Positions 25,078-33,982 of a stretch of DNA of 47,167 nucleotides are shown in pieces. Both the position numbers and the translations under genes were made by a program. Position 1 is the first letter of the stretch. The number at the start of each line of letters is the position of its first letter. Below the pieces are notes generated by a model, which saw only the letters and a program-made list of their open reading frames with translations, was not told where the DNA came from and did not search any database. Source of the DNA: DASRAU01 sp035638075 (GTDB taxonomy: Bacteria > Acidobacteriota > Polarisedimenticolia > Gp22-AA2); NCBI GenBank assembly GCA_035638075.1, contig DASRAU010000005.1:1-47167 (forward strand). Direction: 5' to 3'.

Positions 25078-25407
25078 ATGGCCGACGATCCGGTTCTCAC
25101 GAGCATCAAGAAAGCCATCGAGGACAACACCATCGTCCTCTTCTGCAAGGGCACCAAGGAGGAGCCGCGCTGCGGCTTCTCGATGCGCACCATCCAGGTC
25201 TTCAAGGAGATGGGGAAGCCGTTCGAGGTGGTGGACGTGCTGCCCGACCCGCGCATCCGCCAGGTGCTGTCGGGCGTTTCCAACTGGCCGACCATCCCCC
25301 AGGTCTTCATCAAGGGAGAGTTCATCGGCGGCTGCGACATCGTCACCGAAATGGCCGCCGACGGCGAGCTGAAGAAGGTCGTGGACGAGGCGTTCTCCAA
25401 GGCCTGA
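25078..25407 (+). CDS. grxD: monothiol CGFS glutaredoxin (Grx4 type)
   Basis: 109 residues from ATG 25078, with SD AAGGAGAG. The active site reads PRCGFSMRTIQVF, preceded by VLFCKGTKEEP (the K-G-T loop of Grx4) and followed by WPTIPQVFIKGEFIGGCDIV, which carries the cis-Pro and glutathione-binding GGCD. All family landmarks are present and the length is normal. The protein binds a glutathione-ligated [2Fe-2S] cluster and transfers or stores it, alone or as a heterodimer with BolA. The two genes are adjacent, which supports a working BolA-Grx pair. It has little disulfide reductase activity because the second active-site Cys is Ser. Confidence 0.95.
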   Translation: MADDPVLTSIKKAIEDNTIVLFCKGTKEEPRCGFSMRTIQVFKEMGKPFEVVDVLPDPRIRQVLSGVSNWPTIPQVFIKGEFIGGCDIVTEMAADGELKKVVDEAFSKA

Positions 25408-25417
25408 GGCCGGACAG

Positions 25418-26761
25418 GTGCGCCGGCCCGGACTCGCGACCTTCGCGCTCGCCGCGGCGCTCGCGCTCGCCACGACCGTCGCCGCCGCAAGGGAAGCGAG
25501 CGGCTTGTCGAAGGCCGAACGGCGCGTGGTCACCGCGATCGAAGCCCGCGAGCCGGCGGCCCGGACGCTCCTCGAAGCCGCGGTCAATCTCAACAGCGGG
25601 TCGAACAACCTCGACGGGGTGCGCTCCGTCGGGGCGCTTTTCCGGAAGGAGTTCGACGCGCTCGGCTTCACGACCGAGTGGATCGACGGCGCCGCCTGGG
25701 GGCGTGCGGGTCACCTCATCGCGCGGCGTCCGGCCCCCGAAGGGACGCCGCGGGTGGTCCTGATCGGCCACCTCGACACGGTCTTCCCGAAGGATTCCCC
25801 CTTCCAGAAGTTCGCTCCGATTCCAGGCGGGAGCGAAGCGCACGGCCCGGGCCTGATCGACATGAAGGGGGGAGACGTCATCATGCTCCTCGCCCTGGGC
25901 GGGCTGAAGGACGCCGGTCTGCTGGACCAGGTCGCCGTCACCGCTGTCCTCATCGGTGACGAGGAAGACTCCGGCCGGCCGCTCGAGGCGGCGCGCCGCG
26001 ACCTCAAGGAGGCGGCCCGCTGGGCCGACGTGGCGGTCGGCTTCGAGGACGGCGACGGCGATCCGCACACCGCGGTCGTGGCGCGGCGCGGATCCGGGTC
26101 GTGGATCCTGACCGTGACCGGGCACGCCGCCCACTCGTCGCAGATCTGGAGCGAGGCGGTCGGCAGCGGCGCCATCTACGAGACGGCCCGCATCCTGACC
26201 GGGTTCGAAGCGGCCCTCAAGGCGAAGGAGGACCTGCTCACGGTCAACCCCGGGTCGATCGTCGGAGGCACGACCGTCACCTTCGATGACGACGAAGCCC
26301 GCGGCACCACGTTCGGCAAGACCAACGTCGTCGCGGCGACGGCCACGGTCGCGGGGGATCTCCGCTGCATCACGCTCGAGCAGCGCGAGCGCGCCCGCGG
26401 CCTGATGCGCGAGGTGGTGGCCGCGCACCTCCCCGGCACCAGCGCCTCGATCGAGTTCGACGACGGCTACCCGCCGCTGTCGCCTGCGCCCGGCAACGAC
26501 CGGATGCTCGCGCTCTACGACCGGGCGAGCCGCGACCTGGGGCTGGGGACGGTCGTCGCCGTGAACCCGCGCAACGCCGGGGCGGCGGACGTCTCCTTCA
26601 CCGAAGGGCTCGTCGAGATGGCCCTCGACGGCATCGGGCTGCGCGGCCGCAATGGCCATACGCCGGACGAAACCGGGGACCTGGCCTCCCTGAAGACCCA
26701 GGCGCAGCGGGCCGCCATTCTTTTGGCACGTCTGCCCGCGGAGCGATCCGGGCAGCACTGA
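25418..26761 (+). CDS. exported M20 metallopeptidase, glutamate carboxypeptidase-like
   Basis: 447 residues from GTG 25418, ten bases after the glutaredoxin stop; a signal peptide (LATFALAAALALATTVAAA) follows at once. Metal-site motifs are intact: VVLIGHLDTVF (His and Asp), GPGLIDMKGG (bridging Asp), GDEEDSG (catalytic Glu pair), GFEDGDGD, and a late His in GRNGHTPDE. A dimerisation/lid insert lies between residues about 210 and 320 (VTGHAAHSSQIWSEAVGSGA). The set matches M20A glutamate carboxypeptidase (CPG2-like) enzymes that remove C-terminal glutamate or other amino acids in the periplasm. Despite sharing the operon, nothing links it functionally to BolA/Grx. It is distinct from the second M20 protein at 37936, which has no signal. 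Confidence 0.88.
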   Translation: MRRPGLATFALAAALALATTVAAAREASGLSKAERRVVTAIEAREPAARTLLEAAVNLNSGSNNLDGVRSVGALFRKEFDALGFTTEWIDGAAWGRAGHLIARRPAPEGTPRVVLIGHLDTVFPKDSPFQKFAPIPGGSEAHGPGLIDMKGGDVIMLLALGGLKDAGLLDQVAVTAVLIGDEEDSGRPLEAARRDLKEAARWADVAVGFEDGDGDPHTAVVARRGSGSWILTVTGHAAHSSQIWSEAVGSGAIYETARILTGFEAALKAKEDLLTVNPGSIVGGTTVTFDDDEARGTTFGKTNVVAATATVAGDLRCITLEQRERARGLMREVVAAHLPGTSASIEFDDGYPPLSPAPGNDRMLALYDRASRDLGLGTVVAVNPRNAGAADVSFTEGLVEMALDGIGLRGRNGHTPDETGDLASLKTQAQRAAILLARLPAERSGQH

Positions 26762-26803
26762 GCGGTGGCGTCAGTCCACCCGAAAACCTAGATTTCAGCG
26801 GAC

Positions 26804-29800
26804 ATGTCCTCGATTTCCGAGTACCGGAGTCGGGCGCGCGCCGCCGCCCGGTCGGCCGATTACTCCCAGTCGGGAGATTTCTATCGGCTGGCCGGAGACT
26901 GGCAGAAGGCGACCGAGATGTACCTGCGCGGGGGGCACTACGACCTCGCGGCGTCACTCGCCGAGGAGATGGGCGACCTCGCCTCCGCTTCTCTCCACTA
27001 CCTGAAGGCCGGCGATCTCCGGGCCGCCGCCGACGTCGAGCTGCGCTCGGAGAACCGGGACAAGGCGGCCTGGCTCTACAGCCGGGCCGGCTTGTTCTCC
27101 AAGGCCGCGGAGCTGTTCGAGGCGATGGACCAGGATGAACCGGCGGCGGAGAACTACGAGCGCTCGGGGGCCAAGGGGAAGGCGGCCCTCCTCTATGTCC
27201 GGGCCGGCCAGCCGGCGCACGCGGTCCGGCTCTACGAGGAACTGATCGCCGCGGGCATGCAGGCGGGGCCCGAGTCGATGCAGACCGAGGGGGAGCGGGC
27301 CGATCTCGCCCGCTGGCACCGGCAGTGCGGCGAGCTGCAGGTGAAGATCGGCCAGCCGGCGAAGGCGGCGCCCCACTTCGAGGCGGCCCTCCTGATGGAT
27401 CAGGCGGCGGAGGCCTGGCGCAAGGCGGGCGAGGCGGAGAAGGCGGCGGAGATCTTCCTGCGCCTGCAGCGGCCCGACGACGCCTGGGCCGCCCTGCGCG
27501 AGGCGGGCAAGGATCTCTCCGGCGTCTCCCCGGCGGTGCAGGCGGCGATCCTGTCGCGCCAGGGGAAGCATCGCGAGGCGGCCGAGATCCTGGAGAAGGC
27601 GGGGAGCCTCTACCCCGCGTCCGAGGAGTGGAAGAAGGCGGGAGATCTGCTGCGCGCCGCGCGGCTGATGGAGAAGGAAGGGGAGACCGACCAGGCGGCC
27701 GATCTTTACGCGCGCGCCGGACACCCGGCGGAAGCGGCCGCGCTGATGGAGAAGGCGCGCGACTTCGGCGCCGCCGCGACCCTGTTCAAGGCGGCGGGGA
27801 AGAACGACGACGCCGCGCGCATGCTGCTGCGCGCCGGCGACCCGCTCGCGGCGGCGCGTCTCTCCTACGAGAAGGGGGATCGCGAGGGGTGCATCAAGGC
27901 GCTGCAGCAGGTGCGGCGGGACAGCGCCGACTTTCGCGCCGCGTCGCTCCTGCTCGGGCGGATCTTCTCCGAGCAGGGGCTCTTCACCCTCGCGGCCGAC
28001 AAGTACCTGGCGGCCCTCGACGGCGAGGAGGTGAGCGAGCAGACGATCGGGATCTATTACGCGCTCGCCCGCGCGCACGAAGGCAACGGCCGGACCAAGG
28101 AAGCGCTGCGGGTGTTCGAGTCGATCCTCGCCTTCGAGTACGGTTACGAGGACGTCCTGGACCGGGTGAAGGCGCTGCGCGGACGCCCGCAGACCACCGG
28201 GCCGAATCCCGCTCCGGCGGAAGCGACGCCGCCGGCCGCGCCGGCGCCTGCCGTATCCGGCCCGCGCGTCGCGACGGCGACATCAAGGACCCGGCTCGCA
28301 CCGAAAGGGACGCGCACGGGAGCTGCAGCCTCCGCCCACGTGACCGCGGCGACCGCCGCGATCCACGCCGACGCGGCGGCCACACGCGAACAATCGGCTG
28401 CCGAAAAGAGCGCCGCGACGCAGGCGGCCGCGGCTCCGGTGGGGGAGAACGGCGCGGCCCGCTACGTCATCGGCAAGGCCATCGGCCGCGGCCGTTCCGG
28501 CGAGGTGTTCCGCGGCGTCGACAGCGTGCTCGGACGGCCGGTGGCCCTGCGGCGCATCACCGAAGGGCCGGGAGAGAAGGGGAAGGCGGCGCGCCTCCTG
28601 CAAGTTGCTGCGGAGGCGTCACGCCTGAGCCATCCGCACATCGTGCCGGTGTACGACACCGGCAGCGACGCGCGCGGCGCGTTCATCGTCGCCGGGTTCG
28701 CCGAAGGGCCGTCGCTGCGATCGCTTTTGGAGGCGAAGGTCCGCTTCGAGCTGCACCGGGTGGTGGACATCGGACGGCAGATCGCCTCGGCCCTCGAGCA
28801 CGCGCACGGGCGCGGCGTCCTGCACCGCAACCTGCGCCCCGAGAACATCCACATCGCCCCCGAGGATCGCGTGGCGGTCTCCGACTTCGGGTTGTCGGTG
28901 CGCCTGTCGGACCTGACTCCCGAGGAGCTGTCGAGCGGGCGGCTGATCCAGTACACGCCGCCCGAGGCGCTTCTGCGCGGGCGCGTCGACGTCGGGTCGG
29001 ACCTCTACTCGCTCGGCGTCATCCTGTACGAGCTGGCGGTCGGGCACCCGCCGTTCCGCGGCCACGACATCGGGCACCAGCACGTCAACGACCCGGTACC
29101 GCTGCCGGGGCCGGGCGAGCGGCCGCTGCCGGAGTTCCTGCGGAACGTGATCCTCAAGTGCCTCGAGAAGGACCGCGCCAGGCGCTACCCCGACGCCAAG
29201 GCGCTGCTCGAAGACCTGGTGCTGCGCGAGATGGTCCCCGGAATGGTGGTGTCGGGACGCTACCAGGTGCTGGCGGAGATCGGCCGCGGCGGCATGGGGG
29301 CGATCTTCCGGGCGCGCGACGCCGAGCTGGACGAGACGGTCGCCATCAAGGTGCTGTCCACCGACATCGACGCCGAGACCGCCGCCCGCTTCGTGCAGGA
29401 GATCAAGATCGCGCGGTCGATCGTCCACCCCAACGTCGTGCGGATGCACACCTTCGAGAAGTGGCGCGACTTCCGGCTGCTCGTCATGGAATACATCGAC
29501 GGCCTGCCGCTGCCGCGCTGGATGGAGCGGGTGCCGCAGCCGTCGCGCGCCGACCGGCTGCACGTGGCGCTGCAGGCGGCGGCCGGGCTCGAGGCGGCGC
29601 ACCGCGCCGGCATCGTGCACCGCGACATCAAGCCGGAGAACATCCTGGTGACCGGCACCGGCCAGGCCAAGGTGCTCGACTTCGGCATCGCCCGCCCCGA
29701 GTCGGGTGGCAACACCCTGACCGGGAAGGGCCTGGTGCTCGGCACGCCGCGCTTCATGTCCCCCGAGCAGGTGCAGGGGAAGCCGCTCGATCGCCGCAGC

Positions 29801-30058
29801 GACATCTACTCGCTCGGCGCCGTCCTGTTCTTCCTGTTCACCGGCGAGGACCCGTTCATCGGCGAGGACGTGCGCTCGACCATGCTGACGCACCTGCGCC
29901 CGCCGGTGAAGACGCCGCTCAACATCGACCCGTCGATCCCGGTGGCGCTGTCGCAGGCGATCCTGAAGGCGCTCGAGGTCGATCCCGCCGACCGCTTCCC
30001 GAGCGCCGACGCCCTCGCCGGCGCGCTGGCGCGCGCCCTCGAGTCGCGCGCCGCGTAG
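26804..30058 (+). CDS. TPR-like repeats fused to pseudokinase and Ser/Thr kinase
   Basis: 1084 residues from ATG 26804; no clear SD is present. Residues 1-460 are Ala/Glu-rich helical repeats with a TPR/SEL1-like period (GDWQKATEMYLRGGHYDLAA; AAWLYSRAGLFSKAAELFEA). An Ala/Thr-rich linker spans about 465-550. The first Hanks-type kinase domain (about 554-805) keeps its Gly-loop (IGRGRSGEVF) and DFG, but the ATP-binding Lys is Arg (PVALRRI) and the catalytic HRD is HRN (HRNLRPEN), so it is very probably a pseudokinase. The second (about 820-1084) is complete: IGRGGMGAIF, VAIKVL, HRDIKPEN, LDFGIA, and GTPRFMSPEQ. No transmembrane helix is visible, so it is cytoplasmic. Inferred role: the pseudokinase regulates the active kinase, and the repeats bind a partner or substrate. 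Confidence 0.9.
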   Translation: MSSISEYRSRARAAARSADYSQSGDFYRLAGDWQKATEMYLRGGHYDLAASLAEEMGDLASASLHYLKAGDLRAAADVELRSENRDKAAWLYSRAGLFSKAAELFEAMDQDEPAAENYERSGAKGKAALLYVRAGQPAHAVRLYEELIAAGMQAGPESMQTEGERADLARWHRQCGELQVKIGQPAKAAPHFEAALLMDQAAEAWRKAGEAEKAAEIFLRLQRPDDAWAALREAGKDLSGVSPAVQAAILSRQGKHREAAEILEKAGSLYPASEEWKKAGDLLRAARLMEKEGETDQAADLYARAGHPAEAAALMEKARDFGAAATLFKAAGKNDDAARMLLRAGDPLAAARLSYEKGDREGCIKALQQVRRDSADFRAASLLLGRIFSEQGLFTLAADKYLAALDGEEVSEQTIGIYYALARAHEGNGRTKEALRVFESILAFEYGYEDVLDRVKALRGRPQTTGPNPAPAEATPPAAPAPAVSGPRVATATSRTRLAPKGTRTGAAASAHVTAATAAIHADAAATREQSAAEKSAATQAAAAPVGENGAARYVIGKAIGRGRSGEVFRGVDSVLGRPVALRRITEGPGEKGKAARLLQVAAEASRLSHPHIVPVYDTGSDARGAFIVAGFAEGPSLRSLLEAKVRFELHRVVDIGRQIASALEHAHGRGVLHRNLRPENIHIAPEDRVAVSDFGLSVRLSDLTPEELSSGRLIQYTPPEALLRGRVDVGSDLYSLGVILYELAVGHPPFRGHDIGHQHVNDPVPLPGPGERPLPEFLRNVILKCLEKDRARRYPDAKALLEDLVLREMVPGMVVSGRYQVLAEIGRGGMGAIFRARDAELDETVAIKVLSTDIDAETAARFVQEIKIARSIVHPNVVRMHTFEKWRDFRLLVMEYIDGLPLPRWMERVPQPSRADRLHVALQAAAGLEAAHRAGIVHRDIKPENILVTGTGQAKVLDFGIARPESGGNTLTGKGLVLGTPRFMSPEQVQGKPLDRRSDIYSLGAVLFFLFTGEDPFIGEDVRSTMLTHLRPPVKTPLNIDPSIPVALSQAILKALEVDPADRFPSADALAGALARALESRAA

Positions 30059-30168
30059 ACGCCGTCCCAGCCGCCTCGCACTCGCTTCTTTCCACTCCCG
30101 CGCCTCGCCTCGCCGTCGAATCGGTTCTACGATCTCCGCCTTCATCCACGCACAACCGGAGGTGACCG

Positions 30169-30780
30169 ATGTCGAGACCTGCGATCTTGCGCACCCGGCC
30201 GCTTCGCATCGTGACCTTTCTTCTTCTGGCCTTCCTCGCCTTCGGCGCGCCGACCGTGGCGCGCGCCGAGGGGAACTTCAACTTCGTCTACGGTCAGCGA
30301 TCCCTCGACCAGGACTTCTGGGACCCGACGGACGACCAGACGGTCCTCGGCGGCACGTTGGAGTTCGGGGGCAAGGACTGGCCGGTGCACATCGCCGTCG
30401 GGTACTACAAGTCGGACGACGACGGGACTCTCAACTCGTTCCCGATTCTCGGCTCGGTCGATCTGGACGCCGAGGTGAGCGAATGGAGCCTCGGAGTCCA
30501 CAAGGTCTGGAAGGCCGGCATCGTGCGGCCCTACGTGGGCGGCGGCATCAGCTTCGTCAGCACCGACGCCGACGTCACCTCGAATCTCGGCAGCCTCAGC
30601 GACGATGACGACACCACCGGCGTCTACGTGCAGGGCGGCGTCTTCTGGCGACTCGGGGAGTGGTTCAACCTCGGCTTCGACGCCCGGCTGCTCGAAGGAA
30701 CCGGCGTGACGCTGTTCGACATGGACGGCGACGCCGACTACTGGCAGGTCGGCGCCCTGGTGGGCTTCGGCTGGCCGTGA
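30169..30780 (+). CDS. outer-membrane beta-barrel protein
   Basis: 203 residues from ATG 30169, with GGAGG seven bases upstream. Signal peptide: PLRIVTFLLLAFLAFGAPTVARA. The mature part alternates polar and hydrophobic residues with aromatic girdles (GNFNFVYGQRSLDQDF, VHIAVGYYKSDDDG, VRPYVGGGISFVS, GVYVQGGVFWRLGEWFNLGF, YWQVGALVGFGWP), as in eight-stranded OmpA/OmpW-type barrels, and it ends in an aromatic strand as BAM substrates do. Asp-rich loops (SDDDGT, SDDDDTT) may bind cations. A 110-base gap after the kinase gene leaves room for its own promoter. No partner is indicated. Confidence 0.75.
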   Translation: MSRPAILRTRPLRIVTFLLLAFLAFGAPTVARAEGNFNFVYGQRSLDQDFWDPTDDQTVLGGTLEFGGKDWPVHIAVGYYKSDDDGTLNSFPILGSVDLDAEVSEWSLGVHKVWKAGIVRPYVGGGISFVSTDADVTSNLGSLSDDDDTTGVYVQGGVFWRLGEWFNLGFDARLLEGTGVTLFDMDGDADYWQVGALVGFGWP

Positions 30781-30787
30781 GCCTGGT

Positions 30788-32086
30788 CTACTGAGGTGAC
30801 GGCTGCGTCAGGAGCCGGCGGATGAGCCAGCGGCCGTCGGCCTGCTTCGCCCATTCAACGACGAAGCGGCCGCTGTAATCTCTAGCCGGCTGGTCGCCGA
30901 CGCGCACGCGTTGCGCGTAGGAGCCGAAGGTGAGGCCCGTCGTCCCCCACACTTCGGTGGATTCCGGCGTCAGCGACGCGGATTCGATGACGACCCCCTG
31001 GAAGGAATCGAGAAACGCCTTGATCGCGGCGGGCCCCCGGTGGGGCGGCATGCCCGGGTCGAGCAGCTCTCCGTCGGGCGTGTAAGCGGCCGCGAGGCGA
31101 GCCGAGTCCAGCGCCCGGAGGTTCCGGGCGTACTCGACGAGCGCCGCCTCGACGTCGAGGCGCGGGTCGCCGGAGCGCATGCCCTCGGCGCCCCGCGTCA
31201 GGCGGACCGCTTCGCCGCCGCCGGAGTCGATCGAGAAGATTTCCTCCACGCCCGCGGCCTTCGCCGAGAAGAGGATGCGCTGGCCGTCCGGCGACCAGGC
31301 GGCCTGCGACCAGACATCGAAGCCGGTCGTCAGCCGGGTCACCGTCCCGGTCGCGATTTCGATCCGGTAGAGATCGCGGCCGCCGTCGCGGGTCGAGGTG
31401 AAGGCGACGACGCGGCCGTCGGGGGAAAGCGACGGCACCTGGTCGTCCGCGTCGCCTCGCGCGGCCGCTTCGGGGGCGAGGGGAATGACGTTCCGGGTCG
31501 CGAGATCCATCGAGAAGAGCCGGTCGTGACCGCCGGGATTGGCGAAAAAGACGAGCCGCTTCCCGTCCGGAGTGAAGACAGGCACCTGGCTGCTCCAGGC
31601 ATTCTTCGTCAGGGCGTGATCGTGACGACCGTCGGCGTCGGCGAGATGGATCTCCCAGTGCCAGGCCTCTCCCTGTTTTGTTCCGTGCTGGTACGCGAGG
31701 CGCCGTCCGTCGGGGGAGAGGGCCGCTACCCCGTCGAAGCCGGGAGCCTCGATGAGGCGCTTCGTCGCGCTCCCGTCGATCGCCATGGTGTAGAGATCGA
31801 CCTCTCCCTCCGCGCCGCCTCGGGGTGATTGAAAGAAGATCGAGCGGCCGTCCCGCGCGAAGATCGGGTGCGCATCGCGGCCGGGCGAGCGCGTGAGCCG
31901 CTTCGCCCCGGTCCCGTCGGCGCCCATCACGAAGATCTCCCAGTCGCCGTCTTCCCGTGTCGATCCGAAGACGATGCTCCCGCCGTCCGGCGAGAACTGC
32001 GGCCAGGCATTGTCGTAGGGCGCCATCGACGGCGCCGGTGCGGCGGCGAGTGCGGCCATGGCCGCGAACGCCCAAAGCGCCCGCAC
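30788..32086 (-). CDS. exported TolB-like beta-propeller fused to SnoaL-like domain
   Basis: 432 residues from GTG 32086, one base after the stop of the upstream PLP-enzyme gene. Signal: RALWAFAAMAALAAAPAPSM. Residues 25-305 hold six or seven PD40/TolB-type repeats (WPQFSPDGGSIVFGSTREDG, PIFARDGRSIFFQSP, VFTPDGKRLVFFANPGG, SLSPDGRVVAFTSTRDGGRD, AWSPDGQRILFSA). Residues 310-432 match a SnoaL/DUF4440-like cone fold (VEAALVEYARNLRALDSARL, YTPDGELLDPGM, GRFVVEWAKQADGRWLI). The propeller usually binds protein or sugar ligands, and SnoaL-like domains bind small ligands. The combination is uncommon, and I cannot assign a substrate. It is the last gene of the minus-strand cluster. Confidence 0.8.
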   Translation of the reverse strand: MRALWAFAAMAALAAAPAPSMAPYDNAWPQFSPDGGSIVFGSTREDGDWEIFVMGADGTGAKRLTRSPGRDAHPIFARDGRSIFFQSPRGGAEGEVDLYTMAIDGSATKRLIEAPGFDGVAALSPDGRRLAYQHGTKQGEAWHWEIHLADADGRHDHALTKNAWSSQVPVFTPDGKRLVFFANPGGHDRLFSMDLATRNVIPLAPEAAARGDADDQVPSLSPDGRVVAFTSTRDGGRDLYRIEIATGTVTRLTTGFDVWSQAAWSPDGQRILFSAKAAGVEEIFSIDSGGGEAVRLTRGAEGMRSGDPRLDVEAALVEYARNLRALDSARLAAAYTPDGELLDPGMPPHRGPAAIKAFLDSFQGVVIESASLTPESTEVWGTTGLTFGSYAQRVRVGDQPARDYSGRFVVEWAKQADGRWLIRRLLTQPSPQ

Positions 32087-32087
32087 G

Positions 32088-33437
32088 TCAGGCCGCGAGG
32101 GCGCGGACGGCGGCGAGGGCGCGATCGATCTCCTCCGGCGTGTTCATGATGCCGGCGGAGAGGCGCGGGTAGGTCACCTTGTACGGCGAGGTGCTGGCGA
32201 TGATGCGGCGGTCGAGGAGCTTCGCGACCACGTCCCCGGGAGCGAGGCCGGCCACCTCGAAGCAGTTGATGCCGGCGGAGATCGCCGGGTCCATCGGCGT
32301 GTGCAGCGTCACCTTGGGGATCTTCGCCAGGCCGTCCTTGATGCGGGTGTTCAGCTCGGCGATGCGGGCGGCGATGCGCGGGCGGCCGACGGTGTCGTGG
32401 AAGCGGAACGCCTCGACCGCGGCCCACTGGTGCTCGTAAGCGAAAAACCCGCCCGGGCTGACCGCGGCGGCGGTCGTCGGGCCGGGGACGCGGCCGTCCT
32501 GCCAGGCGTTGTAGACGTCGAGATCCATGAAGGTCGGGATGGTCGGCTGCAGCAGCGCCCAGCGCGCGGCCGGAGCGTACAGGATGCCGGTGCCGCGCGG
32601 CGCGAGGATCCACTTGTGGGTGCCGCTGGCGAAGAAGTCGCAGCCCAGCGACGCCACCGTCTCGTCGACGGCGCCGAAGGCGTGCGTCCCGTCCACGACC
32701 AGGAGCGCCCGGTCGGCTTCGTCGCGGTTGCGGTTGATCGCGGCGAGCGCCTCGGCGAAGCGCCGCACGGGGGTCCGGACCCCCGTGTTCGAGTGGGTCC
32801 ACGTGACCCCGACCACGCGCGTCGCGGGGCGGATGGCGTCGTGCAGCCGTGACACCATCTCGTCGGCGTTCGCCTTCGCCCCGGTGTCGTAGAGGGAGAC
32901 CTGCCGCACGGTGGTCCCCGACTTCGCCGCCGCGAGCCGGATCGACTCGTGGTGCGAGTAGTGGTCGTGGGTGGTGGTGAGGACCTCCTGCCCGGGCTTG
33001 AACCGCAGACCGTTGTAGACGAGGGCGAGCCCCATCGTGGCGCTGCTGGTGAGCGCGATCTCCTCCGGCTTCGCGCCGGTGTAGCCGGCCGCGGCGGCGG
33101 TGACTCTCTTCCAGAGCATGTCCTCCTCCTTCTCGAACATGTGCTGCTCGAGGAAGAGGAAGGGGTTCTCGTCGAGCCCGCGCCGGTACCGGTCGATGGC
33201 GTCGCGCACCGGCTGCGGGTGCGAGACGATGTAGAAGTTCGACAGGTGCGCGTAGTTCGGATCGAGACGGAACTGCGAGCGCACCCAGCCCCAGTCCTGC
33301 GGGTTCACGGCCGGAGCGGGCTTGTGCACCTCGGGGGTGTGATGCTCGGCGGCGGCCTGCGACAGCGAGGCACCGGCGAACGACAGGCCGGTGGCGGTGA
33401 GGCTCGAACCGAGGAACTGACGGCGGGATACGGCCAT
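32088..33437 (-). CDS. Tat-exported class V aminotransferase-like PLP enzyme
   Basis: 449 residues from ATG 33437. The N-terminus is a Tat signal (SRRQFLGSSLTATGLSFAGA). The rest is a fold-type I PLP enzyme of class V (isopenicillin-N-epimerase/CefD-like, NifS superfamily): the cofactor-binding region LTSSATMGLALVYNGL, an aromatic THDHYSHHESI, WTHSNTGV, VDGTHAFGAVD (Asp for the pyridine nitrogen), and ASGTHKWILAPRGTG, where Lys is the Schiff-base residue. It should act on an amino acid or sulfur compound in the periplasm after folding with PLP in the cytoplasm, which explains use of Tat. No active-site Cys of desulfurase type is evident. The gene is 31 bases downstream of the membrane protein gene in the same cluster. 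Confidence 0.87.
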   Translation of the reverse strand: MAVSRRQFLGSSLTATGLSFAGASLSQAAAEHHTPEVHKPAPAVNPQDWGWVRSQFRLDPNYAHLSNFYIVSHPQPVRDAIDRYRRGLDENPFLFLEQHMFEKEEDMLWKRVTAAAAGYTGAKPEEIALTSSATMGLALVYNGLRFKPGQEVLTTTHDHYSHHESIRLAAAKSGTTVRQVSLYDTGAKANADEMVSRLHDAIRPATRVVGVTWTHSNTGVRTPVRRFAEALAAINRNRDEADRALLVVDGTHAFGAVDETVASLGCDFFASGTHKWILAPRGTGILYAPAARWALLQPTIPTFMDLDVYNAWQDGRVPGPTTAAAVSPGGFFAYEHQWAAVEAFRFHDTVGRPRIAARIAELNTRIKDGLAKIPKVTLHTPMDPAISAGINCFEVAGLAPGDVVAKLLDRRIIASTSPYKVTYPRLSAGIMNTPEEIDRALAAVRALAA

Positions 33438-33468
33438 GAGAAGAGTCCTCCGGAAGAACCCCGGTACC

Positions 33469-33942
33469 TTACAACAGGTCGCGTCGAGCGCGCGGGGAGC
33501 CGACGAGGCCGTAGAGCGTCAGCAGAAGCGCGATCATGATGGTCACGCCGCACACCTGCAGGGAGCCGGAGACGATCGCCGATTCGGTGCCGTGAGGCGG
33601 GGGGAACTTCTCGTTGAGCGTCGGCATGAGGGGAGAGGTCGCGCCCAGGATGGCCGCCGCCACGCCCGCCGCGCCGTTGGTCCAGGTGCCGGCCTGCAGC
33701 GTCGCGAACCAGATCTGGAGAGGCAGCGGTTTGAGCGCCATCCTGCCGACGAGCAGGCCCAGGACGATCATCAGGACGCCGTTGGCCGTGAACTCGATGT
33801 GTGCCATGACGATGCCGCGGAACCAGGCCACCGCCGCCGGCGGTGTGAAGCCCACCACGCAACCCACGATCACCTGGAGCACGCCGAGGAAGATCGTCCA
33901 GCGCTGGACGCGCTCCTTCAACGGATCGAGTTCGTTCCTCAT
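33469..33942 (-). CDS. four-helix membrane protein, possibly hydroxylaminobenzene-mutase-like
   Basis: 157 residues from ATG 33942, with GAGGAG about eight bases upstream. Four hydrophobic segments are visible (WTIFLGVLQVIVGCVVGF; FTANGVLMIVLGLLVGRMAL; TWTNGAAGVAAAILGA; VCGVTIMIALLLTLYGLVG). The conserved-looking polar pattern AHIEFTANG plus Q--TWTNG resembles the HAB (hydroxylaminobenzene mutase) family, in which similar His-Glu and Asn residues are conserved, but this is recall-based and not certain. If correct, it would be an inner-membrane isomerase-like protein. It sits between a secreted Cys-rich protein gene and the PLP enzyme gene, with short gaps, so it is probably co-transcribed. 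Confidence 0.6.
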   Translation of the reverse strand: MRNELDPLKERVQRWTIFLGVLQVIVGCVVGFTPPAAVAWFRGIVMAHIEFTANGVLMIVLGLLVGRMALKPLPLQIWFATLQAGTWTNGAAGVAAAILGATSPLMPTLNEKFPPPHGTESAIVSGSLQVCGVTIMIALLLTLYGLVGSPRARRDLL

Positions 33943-33982
33943 GCGGGCGGCTCCTCTCGTCGCTTCGACGCCTGTGTGACGC

